Shown here: piece by piece, positions 16,842 through 25,327 of the stretch | Layout: every line of letters starts with the position of its first letter | How positions within the stretch are numbered: position 1 is the first letter of the stretch | Assembly: GCF_000819745.1 (NCBI RefSeq) | Contig: NZ_CDDA01000039.1 | Span: 1-62,985, forward strand | DNA: 62,985 nucleotides | Direction of reading: 5' to 3' | Source of the DNA: Aeromonas bestiarum | Lineage (GTDB): Bacteria > Pseudomonadota > Gammaproteobacteria > Enterobacterales > Aeromonadaceae | Translations under genes and position numbers: made by a program | The notes under the pieces: model-generated | Seen by the model: the letters and a program-made list of their open reading frames with translations, nothing else | Databases searched by the model: none | Told to the model about the DNA's origin: nothing

Positions 16842-18269
16842 ATGAACAACCACATTCAGACCGCCATCAGCGAACAGGGCATTGAAGCCTACCTGCACGC
16901 CCAGCAGCACAAGAGCCTGCTGCGTTTTCTCACCTGCGGCAGCGTGGACGACGGCAAGAGCACCCTCATTGGCCGATTGCTGCACGACTCCCAGCAGATC
17001 TATGAAGATCAGCTCAAGGCGCTGGAGTCCGACAGCCAGAAGCTTGGCACCACGGGTGAGAAGCTGGATCTGGCGCTGCTGGTGGACGGCCTGCAGGCCG
17101 AGCGCGAGCAGGGCATCACCATAGACGTGGCCTACCGCTATTTTTCCACCGCCAAGCGCAAATTTATCATCTCGGATACCCCGGGCCACGAGCAGTACAC
17201 CCGCAACATGGCCACCGGCGCCTCCACCTGCGATCTCGCCATCATATTGATCGATGCCCGCAAGGGGGTGCTGGATCAGACCCGTCGCCACAGCTTTATC
17301 GCCAGCCTGCTCGGCATCAAGCAGTTCGTGGTGGCGGTCAACAAGATGGATCTGGTGGAGTTCAGCCAGGAGGTGTTCGAGCGCATCAGTGCCGATTATC
17401 GCGAGTTCGCCAAGAAGCTCAGCGTCGACACCATACAGATAGTGCCTGTCTCGGCGCTGGACGGCGACAACGTGGTCAACCCGAGCGACAAGCTGGCCTG
17501 GTATCAGGGCGAAACCCTGCTCTCCCTGCTGGAAAATGCCGAGGTGGAGCGCGAGCTGGAGCGTCATCCGGTGCGCCTGCCGGTGCAGTACGTGAACCGC
17601 CCCAACCTCGATTTTCGCGGCTTTGCGGGCACGCTCGCGGCCGGTATCCTGCGGGTCGGCGACAAGCTGGCTGTGCTGCCGTCCGGCAAAGAGAGCACAG
17701 TGACCCGCATCGTCACCTTCGACGGGGATCTGGAGTATGCCCTGCCGGGTCAGGCCATCACTGTCACCTTTGCCGATGAAATCGACATCAGCCGCGGCGA
17801 TCTGCTGGTGGATGCCGCAAGGCAACCCCAGGTGACCCAGAACGTGCTGGCCCATATCGTCTGGATGGGGGAGGAGTCCCTGCAACCGGGCCGGGTCTAT
17901 GACATCAAGCTGGCCACCAAGAAGACCCGTGGTCAGGTGGAGGCCATCCGTCATCGCATCGAGATCAACAAGCTCGACGAGCTGGCGGCGAATGAGCTCA
18001 AGCTCAACGAGATAGGCCTGTGCGAGCTGAGCCTGACCGATCCGGTGGCGTTCGACCCGTACCAGGAGATCCGCGACACCGGCAGCTTCATCCTGATCGA
18101 CCGGTTGAGCAACGTCACCGTTGGGGCCGGCATGATAGTGGAAGGGCTGGCGGCCAAGGCGGTGGCAGGGCAGTACAGCGAGTTCGAGATCGAGCTCAAC
18201 GCTCTGGTGCGCAAGCACTTCCCGCACTGGCAGGCGCTGGCCATCGGCAACGACAGCGGCAAGCAGTAG
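16842..18269 (+). CDS. cysN: sulfate adenylyltransferase subunit 1 CysN (GTPase)
   Basis: A 475-residue translation-factor-like GTPase that drives APS synthesis. G1 is [10 protein letters not shown] (about 32), the switch region holds [17 protein letters not shown]3 is DTPGHEQY and G4 is NKMD, followed by two EF-Tu-like beta barrels. There is no fused CysC kinase domain; cysC is a separate gene. GGAAT lies before the ATG. Confidence 0.97.
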   Translation: MNNHIQTAISEQGIEAYLHAQQHKSLLRFLTCGSVDDGKSTLIGRLLHDSQQIYEDQLKALESDSQKLGTTGEKLDLALLVDGLQAEREQGITIDVAYRYFSTAKRKFIISDTPGHEQYTRNMATGASTCDLAIILIDARKGVLDQTRRHSFIASLLGIKQFVVAVNKMDLVEFSQEVFERISADYREFAKKLSVDTIQIVPVSALDGDNVVNPSDKLAWYQGETLLSLLENAEVERELERHPVRLPVQYVNRPNLDFRGFAGTLAAGILRVGDKLAVLPSGKESTVTRIVTFDGDLEYALPGQAITVTFADEIDISRGDLLVDAARQPQVTQNVLAHIVWMGEESLQPGRVYDIKLATKKTRGQVEAIRHRIEINKLDELAANELKLNEIGLCELSLTDPVAFDPYQEIRDTGSFILIDRLSNVTVGAGMIVEGLAAKAVAGQYSEFEIELNALVRKHFPHWQALAIGNDSGKQ

Positions 18270-18285
18270 AGCCAAGCGCCCTCTC

Positions 18286-18402
18286 CCTCGGGAGAGGGCG
18301 CGATGAAGCGCGTCCCCTTATCCCCAACCCTTCTCCCGCCGACTAAAAAAGAGAGGGAGAAGGGGGCAAATATTCCCTCTCCTTCCGGGAGAGGGTGAGG
18401 GG
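18286..18402. repeat. inverted GAGAGGG-type intergenic repeats between cysN and cysC
   Basis: Two palindromic units built on CCCTCTCC and GGAGAGGG (18290-18309 and about 18379-18398) flank a GAGAGGGAGAAGGGGG tract. They could form stacked hairpins within the cys transcript. This kind of sequence is commonly dispersed between genes, but only this instance is visible here. Confidence 0.6.
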
Positions 18403-18455
18403 GGCTCGTTGGTTCCTTCCCCATGTTGATGAGCCTGAGTGATCGAGGAGTTTGA

Positions 18456-19049
18456 ATGAGTAATATCGTGTGGCACCAGCATGCCGTGAACAAGGCAAGT
18501 CGGGCCGAATTGAAAGGGCAAAAGCCGCTGGTCATCTGGTTTACCGGGCTGTCGGGAGCGGGCAAATCTACCCTGGCGGGGGCGCTGGAACAGGCGCTGG
18601 CGGCCGAGGGCAAGCACACCTACCTGCTGGATGGGGACAATGTGCGCCACGGCCTGTGTGGGGATCTCGGTTTCGATGATGCGGCCCGTCAGGAGAACAT
18701 TCGCCGGGTCGGCGAAGTGGCAAAACTCATGGTGGATGCGGGCCTTATCGTGCTCACCGCCTTTATCTCGCCGTTTCGTGCCGAGCGGGAACTGGTGCGC
18801 AACCTCTTAGGCGCCGACGAGTTTGTCGAGGTGTTTGTCGATGCGCCCCTCGCCGTCTGTGAAGAGCGCGATCCCAAGGGGCTCTACAAGAAGGCGCGGG
18901 CAGGGGAGATCCGCAATTTCACCGGCATCGACTCCGCCTACGAGGCGCCCGAGCAGCCGGAAATCCATCTGCTTAACGCCGGTAAATCGGTGGAAGAGCT
19001 GGTGGATGAGTTGATTACTGCGTTAAGGCTGCGGGAGTTGATTGACTGA
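18456..19049 (+). CDS. cysC: adenylyl-sulfate kinase CysC
   Basis: A 197-residue APS kinase that phosphorylates APS to PAPS. Walker A is [17 protein letters not shown] (about 30-46), followed by [17 protein letters not shown] and the [10 protein letters not shown] substrate loop. Full length. It is separated from cysN by a 186-bp spacer containing hairpins, which may adjust its expression relative to cysDN. Confidence 0.97.
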   Translation: MSNIVWHQHAVNKASRAELKGQKPLVIWFTGLSGAGKSTLAGALEQALAAEGKHTYLLDGDNVRHGLCGDLGFDDAARQENIRRVGEVAKLMVDAGLIVLTAFISPFRAERELVRNLLGADEFVEVFVDAPLAVCEERDPKGLYKKARAGEIRNFTGIDSAYEAPEQPEIHLLNAGKSVEELVDELITALRLRELID

Positions 19050-19077
19050 GGTTGATTGTCTGGCCGGATTATTGATA

Positions 19078-19102
19078 AACAAGGGGACATTGGCCCCTTG
19101 TT
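19078..19102. terminator. hairpin between convergent cysC and the HNH gene
   Basis: A perfect 9-bp stem AACAAGGGG/CCCCTTGTT with a 7-base loop. T-runs are short on both sides, so termination may be partial in either direction. Confidence 0.6.
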
Positions 19103-19108
19103 ATACCT

Positions 19109-19939
19109 TTAGTCAACATGCATTGCAGTCTCAGCATATTCTTTTAGCGCTTTTTTAGCCTTTTCGAATTTGGCTTTAGCATGGAGATCATCGCTATGAG
19201 TTTTTAAATACTCTTCTAGAAATTTAACCTCAATATGAACGAGGTCAATTCTGAGCCGCTGAAGCCAGTTTGGTGTTCCGAGATTATGTGATTCCCAATT
19301 CCTGTTTTCAAAAGGATTTTCATAATATGGAATGTCACTGAACAACTCAGGAGGTATACCCTTTTTAATTAGGAGTGCTGCAAAGTCTGATTTTAGTTCT
19401 TCATCACTCTTATGAAATGACTCTAGAAGGAACTCAATACCATTAACAGCATCATAAGCACTAGCGATCACATCAAAGAAACTATTCCTGCCATTTACAT
19501 CCATCGCTAATCCGCTATCTGAAAATATGTGATCAAATTTATTAAGGCGTTCTATGTTAGACCAATATTTTTCCATTTCATAAGAGAGCTTTGTAAGTTC
19601 CGACTCATCAATTTTGAAGTCAGACTTAAGAAATAACTGCTCATGCTCTCTTTTTATCTGTAAGAGCCTGTCTACTGGATACTCTTCAATATCATCAGTT
19701 TCAATATGATGTGGATAGCATAAAATCAGTAGGTTTTCGTAGCTTCTTCTATGCTCGTCATTTCCATCTGGATTAAATCGTCCCCCACCCTCCGAGGCAG
19801 CTTCAATATGACAAACTTGTGCAATGAATTTATTCTTGTCATTGATCAATGGCTGAGTGCAACCTGGAAAGGCACATTGATTTCCAGATCTAGCGAAGAG
19901 TGCTCTCAACACATCAGTTTTTGGTGCTAGGCGTGCCAT
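19109..19939 (-). CDS. HNH endonuclease-like protein
   Basis: A 276-residue AT-rich protein. The first 80 residues form an HNH nuclease core: CAFPGCTQPL gives a CxxxxC pair, QVCHIEAASEGG supplies the catalytic-type His, and NLLILCYPHHIETDD gives Asn, Cys and His. The remaining 190 residues are helical and unrecognised. It probably cuts DNA, as in defence or mobile-element proteins. It lies just outside the left-end repeat of island 2, on the same strand as the island genes. Upstream, a GTTATAT box precedes the ATG by 25 bases, as in a cassette. Confidence 0.75.
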   Translation of the reverse strand: MARLAPKTDVLRALFARSGNQCAFPGCTQPLINDKNKFIAQVCHIEAASEGGGRFNPDGNDEHRRSYENLLILCYPHHIETDDIEEYPVDRLLQIKREHEQLFLKSDFKIDESELTKLSYEMEKYWSNIERLNKFDHIFSDSGLAMDVNGRNSFFDVIASAYDAVNGIEFLLESFHKSDEELKSDFAALLIKKGIPPELFSDIPYYENPFENRNWESHNLGTPNWLQRLRIDLVHIEVKFLEEYLKTHSDDLHAKAKFEKAKKALKEYAETAMHVD

Positions 19940-20077
19940 TTTATTCCTTCAGTTTGCTCTGACATATAACGTTTGGTTAAGGGAGTGACAACGAAAAATG
20001 TTGAAGTGAAATCTGGGGCAGTAAATTCTGGGACACCCACCTTTCTGTTGCCCCTTGAGCCACCTCACCGAAGCCGA

Positions 20078-20133
20078 TATTAACGCCGCAAGGGGGGCTT
20101 CCGATCCTTGCTTATATCTCTGTGGAGTTATTC
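20078..20133 (-). repeat. short attC-like site at the left edge of island 2
   Basis: On the minus strand GAATAAC and GTTAATA form the outer pair 56 bp apart. TAACtCCaCA and the inverted TAACgCCgCA match at most positions, and an inner GCAAGG/CCTTGC stem is present. It overlaps the left-end repeat. The loop and arm sizes are unbalanced for a classical attC, so the call is tentative. Confidence 0.3.
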
Positions 20134-20160
20134 GCGATTGTCCGAATACACTGCGCTATT
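20111..20160. repeat. left-end repeat of accessory island 2 (copy B)
   Basis: The counterpart of 3511-3561. The strongest shared block is CGATTGTCCGAA, with GCTATT ending at the stop codon of the adjacent minus-strand gene in both places. Similarity stops a few bases left of CTTATAT. Confidence 0.7.
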
Positions 20161-20611
20161 TGAATCTACGGGCTGACATGTTTGATTCATCGTACTCCCA
20201 CAGCTCGACACCTTCTGGAATCAAATGGCGATAAGTGCGAATATAGTATTCCGCCAACGTTTCCTTACGTTTTTCACTATAGTCACGGAGTACGAACATT
20301 ATTTTTCGGTAGTCAGAAGGAGCTGCTAAAAAATAATACATAGCTTCGTTCCAAACTGTCAGTTTAGCACTGGGGACGTTGTCATTCGGTGCTGTCCATT
20401 TGTGCGATTTGCATTCAATTAAGATTTTTCCATTTAGGCTGCCTAAATCAAAAGCATGGACCTTCTTAAGCCCACTAATACCAATCGGTATCTTTATGTT
20501 AGTATCAAGAGAAAGTCCTTCATTGGTAAAGAAGCTTTTCGCAGCCAGCTCAAAATCTCTTCCTACATGAGCATTGGATTTTGCTCCTATCCTTTGGTTT
20601 GGCTTATTCAT
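20156..20611 (-). CDS. PD-(D/E)XK nuclease-like protein (island 2)
   Basis: A 151-residue AT-rich protein. VGRDFELAAKSFF near residue 16 looks like the first helix of restriction-type folds. HAFDLGSLNGKILIECKSHK (about 52-71) carries the D-x(n)-E-x-K motif of PD-(D/E)XK nucleases. A second half with an aromatic-rich helix follows. It is likely a small DNA- or RNA-cleaving enzyme of a defence or mobile system. The ATG follows GGAG by 4-5 bases, and a GTTAAAT box lies 13 bases before the ATG, at the edge of an attC-like site. Its stop codon sits in the left-end repeat. Confidence 0.65.
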   Translation of the reverse strand: MNKPNQRIGAKSNAHVGRDFELAAKSFFTNEGLSLDTNIKIPIGISGLKKVHAFDLGSLNGKILIECKSHKWTAPNDNVPSAKLTVWNEAMYYFLAAPSDYRKIMFVLRDYSEKRKETLAEYYIRTYRHLIPEGVELWEYDESNMSARRFK

Positions 20612-20624
20612 GACTCTCCTTGGT

Positions 20625-20725
20625 ATTTAACGCCAACTTAAACGGACGAAAATAGTCGGCTAAAATACCTAACGCAGCGAAATTCAGCCAGCTATTGGAG
20701 TTCAGACTTAAAGTGCTTGTTAGGA
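20625..20725 (-). repeat. attC-like recombination site between the two island 2 genes
   Basis: In gene orientation: TCCTAAC (its TAA is the stop codon of the upstream gene), 101 bp in total, ending in GTTAAAT, which fits the GTTRRRY consensus exactly. The arms share TAAC-n4-ACTT when one is inverted. The next gene's ATG follows 13 bases after the site, with its ribosome-binding site in between. Length, box order and gene spacing match an integron cassette site of the Vibrio repeat size class. No integrase gene is visible. Confidence 0.5.
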
Positions 20726-21715
20726 GTTTAGCTCTGAAGAAATCAATTTAACCTCAGAGCTATCTTGTAACTTAAAATCACATATCATTCTATTTAAGTT
20801 TGTAAATGTTGGATTGTCTTTATGTTTTTTCAACAAACCCCGAATCTTTTCAATGTCAGTATATTGAAAATCATAGCCAAAGGTATTTATAAACATCAAC
20901 AATACAAAATGCATCGACTCTAAACGGAACCAACGCAATCTGTTCTCATTCGGGTTTATACCAGATAAAAAGTCGATAACTTTATCTACATTAATTTCAT
21001 TTCTCTCTATTTTACTTTTAAAATCTTCGAAGGTTATTACCCCATCTTTTCTACTGATTTGATTTATAGATGATTGAAAGTTGTTCTTATAAAAGTGGTC
21101 AGTGTCATGGCTATAATCGTATTCTAAGTCTTTAAATAAAGATGCATCACACATTAACTGTGGAAACAGTTTTAGGAATTTAACAAAATTAAGATCTTTT
21201 TCTTCTGCAATTGTCGAATCTAAATAAATCATTTCTTTCTCAACTTTATCGCACCATGAAAAAAAAGCTAACAACCTGTAAGCAAAAGAATATAGATAAT
21301 ATTGGCTGTCTATCTTCCTATCATTTTTAACATGCCAGCCCTCTGAATGATTATCACCAAAGTTCCACATTCTGTGGTTTAATGATTCTGCAGCGTCAAT
21401 GATATTTACCTTGTTTTTTGAGATAACTTCTTTAATTTTCTTCCTTTGCTCATGTTCATGAGTTTTATCAAGCTTTTCGATATGAGAGGTTGATTCTATT
21501 TGAGCTTTTAGTTTTTCTAACGCAACAATATTTTTATTTTTAATCTCTTCAGTAATGACTAGAAGCTCTTGCTGATGTTTAAACTTCTCAGTATTCATCA
21601 AGTGATTTGCCCACACTTTTCCCAGCCAAGATGACAGTCCAAAAATTATTGCACCTGCACTCCCAATTGAGCCAATTATGACCGTTGACACGCTTACTAT
21701 ATCTTCGAAACCCAT
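20720..21715 (-). CDS. membrane-anchored coiled-coil protein of unknown function (island 2)
   Basis: A 331-residue AT-rich protein. One N-terminal membrane segment (IVSVSTVIIGSIGSAGAIIF, about 5-25) is followed by a Lys/Glu-rich coiled coil (about 40-95) and a helical C-terminal domain with many aromatics. No family recognised. ATG 21715 is chosen because AAGG lies 7 bases before it; upstream ATGs at 21820 and 21742 lack this. It is immediately upstream of the PD-(D/E)XK-like gene on the same strand, so the two could be a membrane-sensor and nuclease pair, which is inference from adjacency. Confidence 0.6.
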   Translation of the reverse strand: MGFEDIVSVSTVIIGSIGSAGAIIFGLSSWLGKVWANHLMNTEKFKHQQELLVITEEIKNKNIVALEKLKAQIESTSHIEKLDKTHEHEQRKKIKEVISKNKVNIIDAAESLNHRMWNFGDNHSEGWHVKNDRKIDSQYYLYSFAYRLLAFFSWCDKVEKEMIYLDSTIAEEKDLNFVKFLKLFPQLMCDASLFKDLEYDYSHDTDHFYKNNFQSSINQISRKDGVITFEDFKSKIERNEINVDKVIDFLSGINPNENRLRWFRLESMHFVLLMFINTFGYDFQYTDIEKIRGLLKKHKDNPTFTNLNRMICDFKLQDSSEVKLISSELNS

Positions 21716-21777
21716 TTGAAAACCTTTTTGAATGCTTAACATCTCGTATGTTGGGCTAACAATCGTAGCTTGGTGCT

Positions 21778-21904
21778 GAACGAAGTGAAGCCCAACGTTT
21801 ACCACGAAACGTATCTGCAAATTTGTTTTACCGTTCGGCCAAATCCATATTTATCCCGCTATGGTTGGCGTAATAATGCTCGTCTGTTGGGCTTCGCTAC
21901 GCTC
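21778..21904. repeat. pair of inverted GTTGGGCTTCRCTWCGYTC elements
   Basis: The 19-mer at 21886-21904 and the inverted copy at 21778-21796 differ at three positions. They bracket 89 bp upstream of the island 2 membrane-protein gene and together could form a long hairpin. The inner ends GCCCAAC and GTTGGGC also fit integron box consensus, but the complementarity continuing outward is unlike attC. Confidence 0.55.
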
Positions 21905-21926
21905 TGGATCAACTTACAAAAACCAC

Positions 21927-22102
21927 GCTACCGCCCCTGAATTCCAGCCTCCAGTTTGCTGCTTGTTACCTGCGATATGGCACTGGTTTGGCTCATGGCT
22001 GACTCCTGCGAGAGGTTGCCAAGCGGCTATGTTACCGAACGGGGCTGGGGTGAAAAGTGCAAGCGGGCGGTTTTCTGAGCAAGATCAACAAATTAATAAA
22101 TA
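21927..22102 (-). repeat. right-end repeat of island 2 (copy R2)
   Basis: The counterpart of 7154-7333 (see that entry for the shared blocks). The copy stops at the same TAG on the island side and at the AATAAATA string on the outer side. Confidence 0.8.
21928..21996 (-). CDS. 22-codon reading frame in the right-end repeat (copy 2)
   Basis: AGGAG lies 6 bases before the ATG. The peptide is 22 residues, starting MSQTSAISQVT and ending SSKLEAGIQGR, then TAG. It matches copy 1 in length, ribosome-binding-site spacing and C-terminal half, while the middle has diverged. Conservation of translation signals in both copies argues that it is translated. Confidence 0.4.
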   Translation of the reverse strand: MSQTSAISQVTSSKLEAGIQGR

Positions 22103-22202
22103 GCGGGCGGTGATATAACCGCTCAACCGCAGCGGCCTATCAGCACAGAGGAAAATTGGAAGGTGCAACGGCAGTGTCGCCATCTGGTTGACGGGCATTA
22201 AA
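22103..22202. other. spacer between the island 2 right-end repeat and the chemoreceptor terminator
   Basis: About 100 bp holding a GCGGTGATATAACCGC-type inverted repeat at 22106-22130 and nothing else that I can name. Confidence 0.3.
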
Positions 22203-22234
22203 AAACCCTATGGGCCTGCGGGCCCATAGGGTTT
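22203..22234 (-). terminator. terminator of the chemoreceptor gene
   Basis: A perfect 14-bp stem (AAACCCTATGGGCC arm) with a 4-base loop and a run of T on the minus strand. Confidence 0.9.
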
Positions 22235-22259
22235 GTCTGCGGCGATTGCTTGTATGTGG

Positions 22260-23897
22260 TTATCTGGCTTGGCGTACCGGCACTGCCCGGACTGCCGGTA
22301 TTTCGTGGCGGCTTTGGGCTGTCGGTGCGGGCTGCTGGAACTGGCGCACCAGCCGATCCAGCTCGCTCAGCTGCCGCACCAGCTGGATGATGCCGTGCAC
22401 GGCATGCTGGCTGCCCTGGCTTGAGTCATCGGCCAGGGTCTTGATGCTGAGCACGTTGCGATTGATGTCGGCCGTGACCTGGGACTGCTCCTGCACGGCC
22501 TGGGCTATCTGGCCACTGCCGGAGGAGACCTGCTGCAGCATGCTGTTGATCTGCTGCAATATGGTGCCGGTGGCTGAGGCCTTCTGCTGACAGCTGGCCG
22601 AGAGTTGCCCCCCTTTCTCCATCGCCTGCTCCGCATTGCCCGCACTGGCCTGCAACAGGCTGATCATCTTCTGGATCTCGCCGGTGGATGACTGGGTCTT
22701 GATGGCGAGCGATCGGATCTCGTCCGCCACCACGGAGAAGCCGCGTCCCGCTTCGCCGGCCCGGGCCGCCTCTATGGCCGCATTGAGGGCCAGCAGATTG
22801 GTCTGGTTGGCGATGCTGTTGATCACATCGAGAATGCCGTCTATATCCCGGCACTGCCCCGCCAGGGTGTGGATCACCGTCTTGGAGGTGGTGATCTCGT
22901 CGTGCATCCCCTCGACCGCGCCTATGGTGTCCAGCACGCTGCGGTTGCCCTCCTTGAACAACTCGGAAGTCTCGTCCAGCAGGCCGGAGGCGGCGGTGGA
23001 GCTGTGAGAGACCTCCCTGATCGACTCTGACATCTGGGTGATGGCGGTGGCGACCAGGTTGGTCTCGGCCTGCTGTTGTTGCAGGTTGCTGGTGATGGAC
23101 TCGGCGTTGTGCAGATCCCCTTCTGCGGCCCGCAAGATCTGGGCGCAGGTCTGTTGGGTGCGGGCCAGCACGGCATTGAACTCGGCCCGGTTCATCAACA
23201 TGGCGAGCTCGATGGCGGCCAGGTTGTCGACCTTGTTGGTGTAGAGCAGCTGCATCAGCGGGTTGTCGAAGCGGCTGCGGGCCATCTTGTCGAGCTTGCC
23301 CAGGCGACGGGCCAGGGCATGGGTGATCATGGCTGCCAGCAGCAGCGGTACGGTCGCCAGTGCCAACGGCCAGCCCGCAGCCTGCTCGTATCCCAGCGCG
23401 ACCATGGCCGCCAGGCTCAGCAGCAGGCAGAGCGTGACTGCCTGCGTGTGGGAGAAGGTCGGCAGCCTGAGGGCCAGGGGAGTCTTGTCATTGCGCAGGT
23501 CGGCATAGATACGCTCGGCCCGCTGCTTGATCTCCTCGCTGGGAGCCGTGCGCACGGACTGGTATTCCACCACCTTGCCGCTGGCATCCTTGATGGGGGT
23601 GACGAAGGCGCTGACCCAGTAGTGATCGCCATTCTTGCAGCGGTTCTTCACCGGCCCCATCCAGCTCTTGCCGTCCTTGATGTGATGCCAGAGATCGGCG
23701 AAGGCCTGCTTGGGCATGTCCGGATGGCGCACCAGGTTGTGATGCTCACCTTGCAGCTCGTCCAGGCTGAACCCCGCTATGTTGCAGAACTCCTCGTTGG
23801 CATAGGTGATGCGGCTTTCCAGGTCAGTGGTGGAAATAAGACTCTGGTGCTCCGGGTAGAGACGCTCACGCTGGGTAACGGGTTGGTTGACTCTCAT
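22260..23897 (-). CDS. Aer-like PAS-domain methyl-accepting chemotaxis protein
   Basis: A 545-residue chemoreceptor. The N-terminus [20 protein letters not shown] leads into a PAS domain ([21 protein letters not shown], about 27-130) with the [15 protein letters not shown] motif typical of FAD-binding Aer. Two membrane segments (about 150-190), a HAMP-like linker and a signalling domain follow. The hairpin tip is [20 protein letters not shown]. It senses redox state or energy and signals through CheA/CheW. The C-terminal end lacks an NWETF-type tether. ATG 23897 is preferred over 23912. Confidence 0.92.
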   Translation of the reverse strand: MRVNQPVTQRERLYPEHQSLISTTDLESRITYANEEFCNIAGFSLDELQGEHHNLVRHPDMPKQAFADLWHHIKDGKSWMGPVKNRCKNGDHYWVSAFVTPIKDASGKVVEYQSVRTAPSEEIKQRAERIYADLRNDKTPLALRLPTFSHTQAVTLCLLLSLAAMVALGYEQAAGWPLALATVPLLLAAMITHALARRLGKLDKMARSRFDNPLMQLLYTNKVDNLAAIELAMLMNRAEFNAVLARTQQTCAQILRAAEGDLHNAESITSNLQQQQAETNLVATAITQMSESIREVSHSSTAASGLLDETSELFKEGNRSVLDTIGAVEGMHDEITTSKTVIHTLAGQCRDIDGILDVINSIANQTNLLALNAAIEAARAGEAGRGFSVVADEIRSLAIKTQSSTGEIQKMISLLQASAGNAEQAMEKGGQLSASCQQKASATGTILQQINSMLQQVSSGSGQIAQAVQEQSQVTADINRNVLSIKTLADDSSQGSQHAVHGIIQLVRQLSELDRLVRQFQQPAPTAQSRHEIPAVRAVPVRQAR

Positions 23898-24170
23898 TGT
23901 GTGGTCCTGCACGCGGTGATGGGAAAGATGTATGGTCAGTGCAAGTTATGCACCATGGCGCCATGGGTGATGATGATTTTGTTAGTAGCGTGTTTATCCG
24001 ACCAAAATGGTCAGATTTTGCGGCAAATCCGGATCAGGAGGGGGTGGGCAAGGAGATCGATTCGCATTTCGAGAATCGATTTGGCAATGAGCAGGGCGGC
24101 ATTTCGCAATATGGTGCGGCTGGCGTGCCACAAGGGAGAAGAGAAAGGGGGCCAACAGGGGCCCCGGGGT

Positions 24171-25037
24171 TCAGACGGCGGCAGTCGGCGGCACCCTCTC
24201 CAGCTCGGACTCGGGAGGCTGCATCATGGTCTCTATCTGCAGCCCCTGCACCAGCACGGTTTTCAGATCCTGCAGGTACTCCTCCAGCGGTGGCTCCTGC
24301 AGCAGCTGGGCGAGCTCGTTGCCCACCGGGGTCAGCCGGTAGTAGAGCAGGGTGATGTTGGTCTGCTTGCGATGCAGGCGCCAGCGCTGGTCGCCGAATG
24401 CCAGTTCGACCCCGTCGGCGGGCAGCGGGCCGGATTCCAGCTCTCCCTTGTGCAGCAGGCCGAGCTCGAACAACTGCAACAGGGCATTGTAGGGCAATCG
24501 GTATTTGCCCAGACCAAGCCGGGTCACCTTGGCGCGGCTGAGCAGGCTGGCGCCCTTGTGCAGCCCCAGCAGCAGACGCTGCTCATCGCTGCCCGCATAG
24601 TGGCAGGCGAGGGCGCAGATCCGCTGGAACAACTGGGCCTCGCGCTGGGTCATCTCCTTGAGGGTGGTGAGGGCGCGGATGGAGAAACGGCCTGGGGTGG
24701 CGATCTCGATGGCGAAGATGCGGCCCCACAGCTGCTGCATGGGGACCATGCTGATGTCTTCCGCCAGTTGCAGGAAGCGGGTCAGCCAGTCGCTGTCCAT
24801 CTCGCCGCCGGCGGCCGTCTCCTCGCAGTGGCGGGAGGCCATCACCATGATGGCTTCCAGATTGCGCTGGCGGGCGGCCTGATCCGCCAGATGGCGAAAG
24901 GTGGCGCGCTGTTCGAAGGTGCTGTCGCTGTTGCGGGTGAGCATGCCGTCTATGCCGCGGCTGCGGGCCAGGCGCAGGGTTTGCTCCTGGCTGCTCAGGA
25001 TGGAACTCTCTTTCTTGGGCGGGGGCAGGTCAGCCAT
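24171..25037 (-). CDS. DUF2806/TIGR03899 family protein
   Basis: A 288-residue soluble protein. The segment DWLTRFLQLAEDISMVPMQQ and then LWGRIFAIEIATPGRFSIRAL match the DUF2806-like pattern, in which an abundant helical region is followed by a small winged-helix-like C-terminal part. TIGR03899 is my best family memory for vibrios and relatives. The function is unknown. ATG 25037 begins MADLPPPKKES; a longer frame upstream is rejected. It stands alone between the chemoreceptor and the zrg-like operon. Confidence 0.65.
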   Translation of the reverse strand: MADLPPPKKESSILSSQEQTLRLARSRGIDGMLTRNSDSTFEQRATFRHLADQAARQRNLEAIMVMASRHCEETAAGGEMDSDWLTRFLQLAEDISMVPMQQLWGRIFAIEIATPGRFSIRALTTLKEMTQREAQLFQRICALACHYAGSDEQRLLLGLHKGASLLSRAKVTRLGLGKYRLPYNALLQLFELGLLHKGELESGPLPADGVELAFGDQRWRLHRKQTNITLLYYRLTPVGNELAQLLQEPPLEEYLQDLKTVLVQGLQIETMMQPPESELERVPPTAAV

Positions 25038-25206
25038 GCTGGCTCCGTGATCGCAAGGTCTAGCCTTGAATGTTACTCCAACCGGGATGGCGGGCAATCC
25101 CTCAAGCAGGGGCTGGTCCCGGTTTCGGCCGGCAAGGGGATAAAAAAGTGGCCTTCGTTCGAAGGCCACTATTGCTGGATGCTGAGCTCGGCCCAGGGAG
25201 GCCGGC

Positions 25207-25308
25207 GCGCATCATGATGCCTGATTTATTCCTCTTCGTAGACGCTGACCTCGACCGCTTCCATGGAGTAGGAGGCGGTGGCCATCTCGTGACTGGAGCT
25301 CATCAGAC
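25207..25308 (-). pseudogene. tandem copy of the DUF3299 gene 3' end
   Basis: A 102-bp duplication of 25309-25410. On the minus strand it encodes SSSHEMATASYSMEAVEVSV, identical to the real C-terminus, with its own stop. The copies differ at only a few bases, including TAA versus TGA at the stop, so this duplication is recent. The downstream string GCATCATGATG is copied too. Confidence 0.9.
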
Positions 25309-25327
25309 GCGCATCATGATGTCTGAC

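Noticed and set aside
16815..18275. 486-codon frame opposite cysN
   Set aside because: Mirror of the CysN frame; composition is not protein-like.
3511..22102. Islands as IS elements or prophage remnants
   Set aside because: No transposase, recombinase or phage structural gene, and no terminal inverted repeats at the ends.
21861..22103. 80-codon plus-strand frame across the right-end repeat
   Set aside because: Antisense to the conserved 22-codon frame; no ribosome-binding site and not maintained in the other copy.
23076..25217. 713-codon plus-strand frame opposite the chemoreceptor and DUF2806 genes
   Set aside because: Spans two real genes in antisense and has low-complexity composition.
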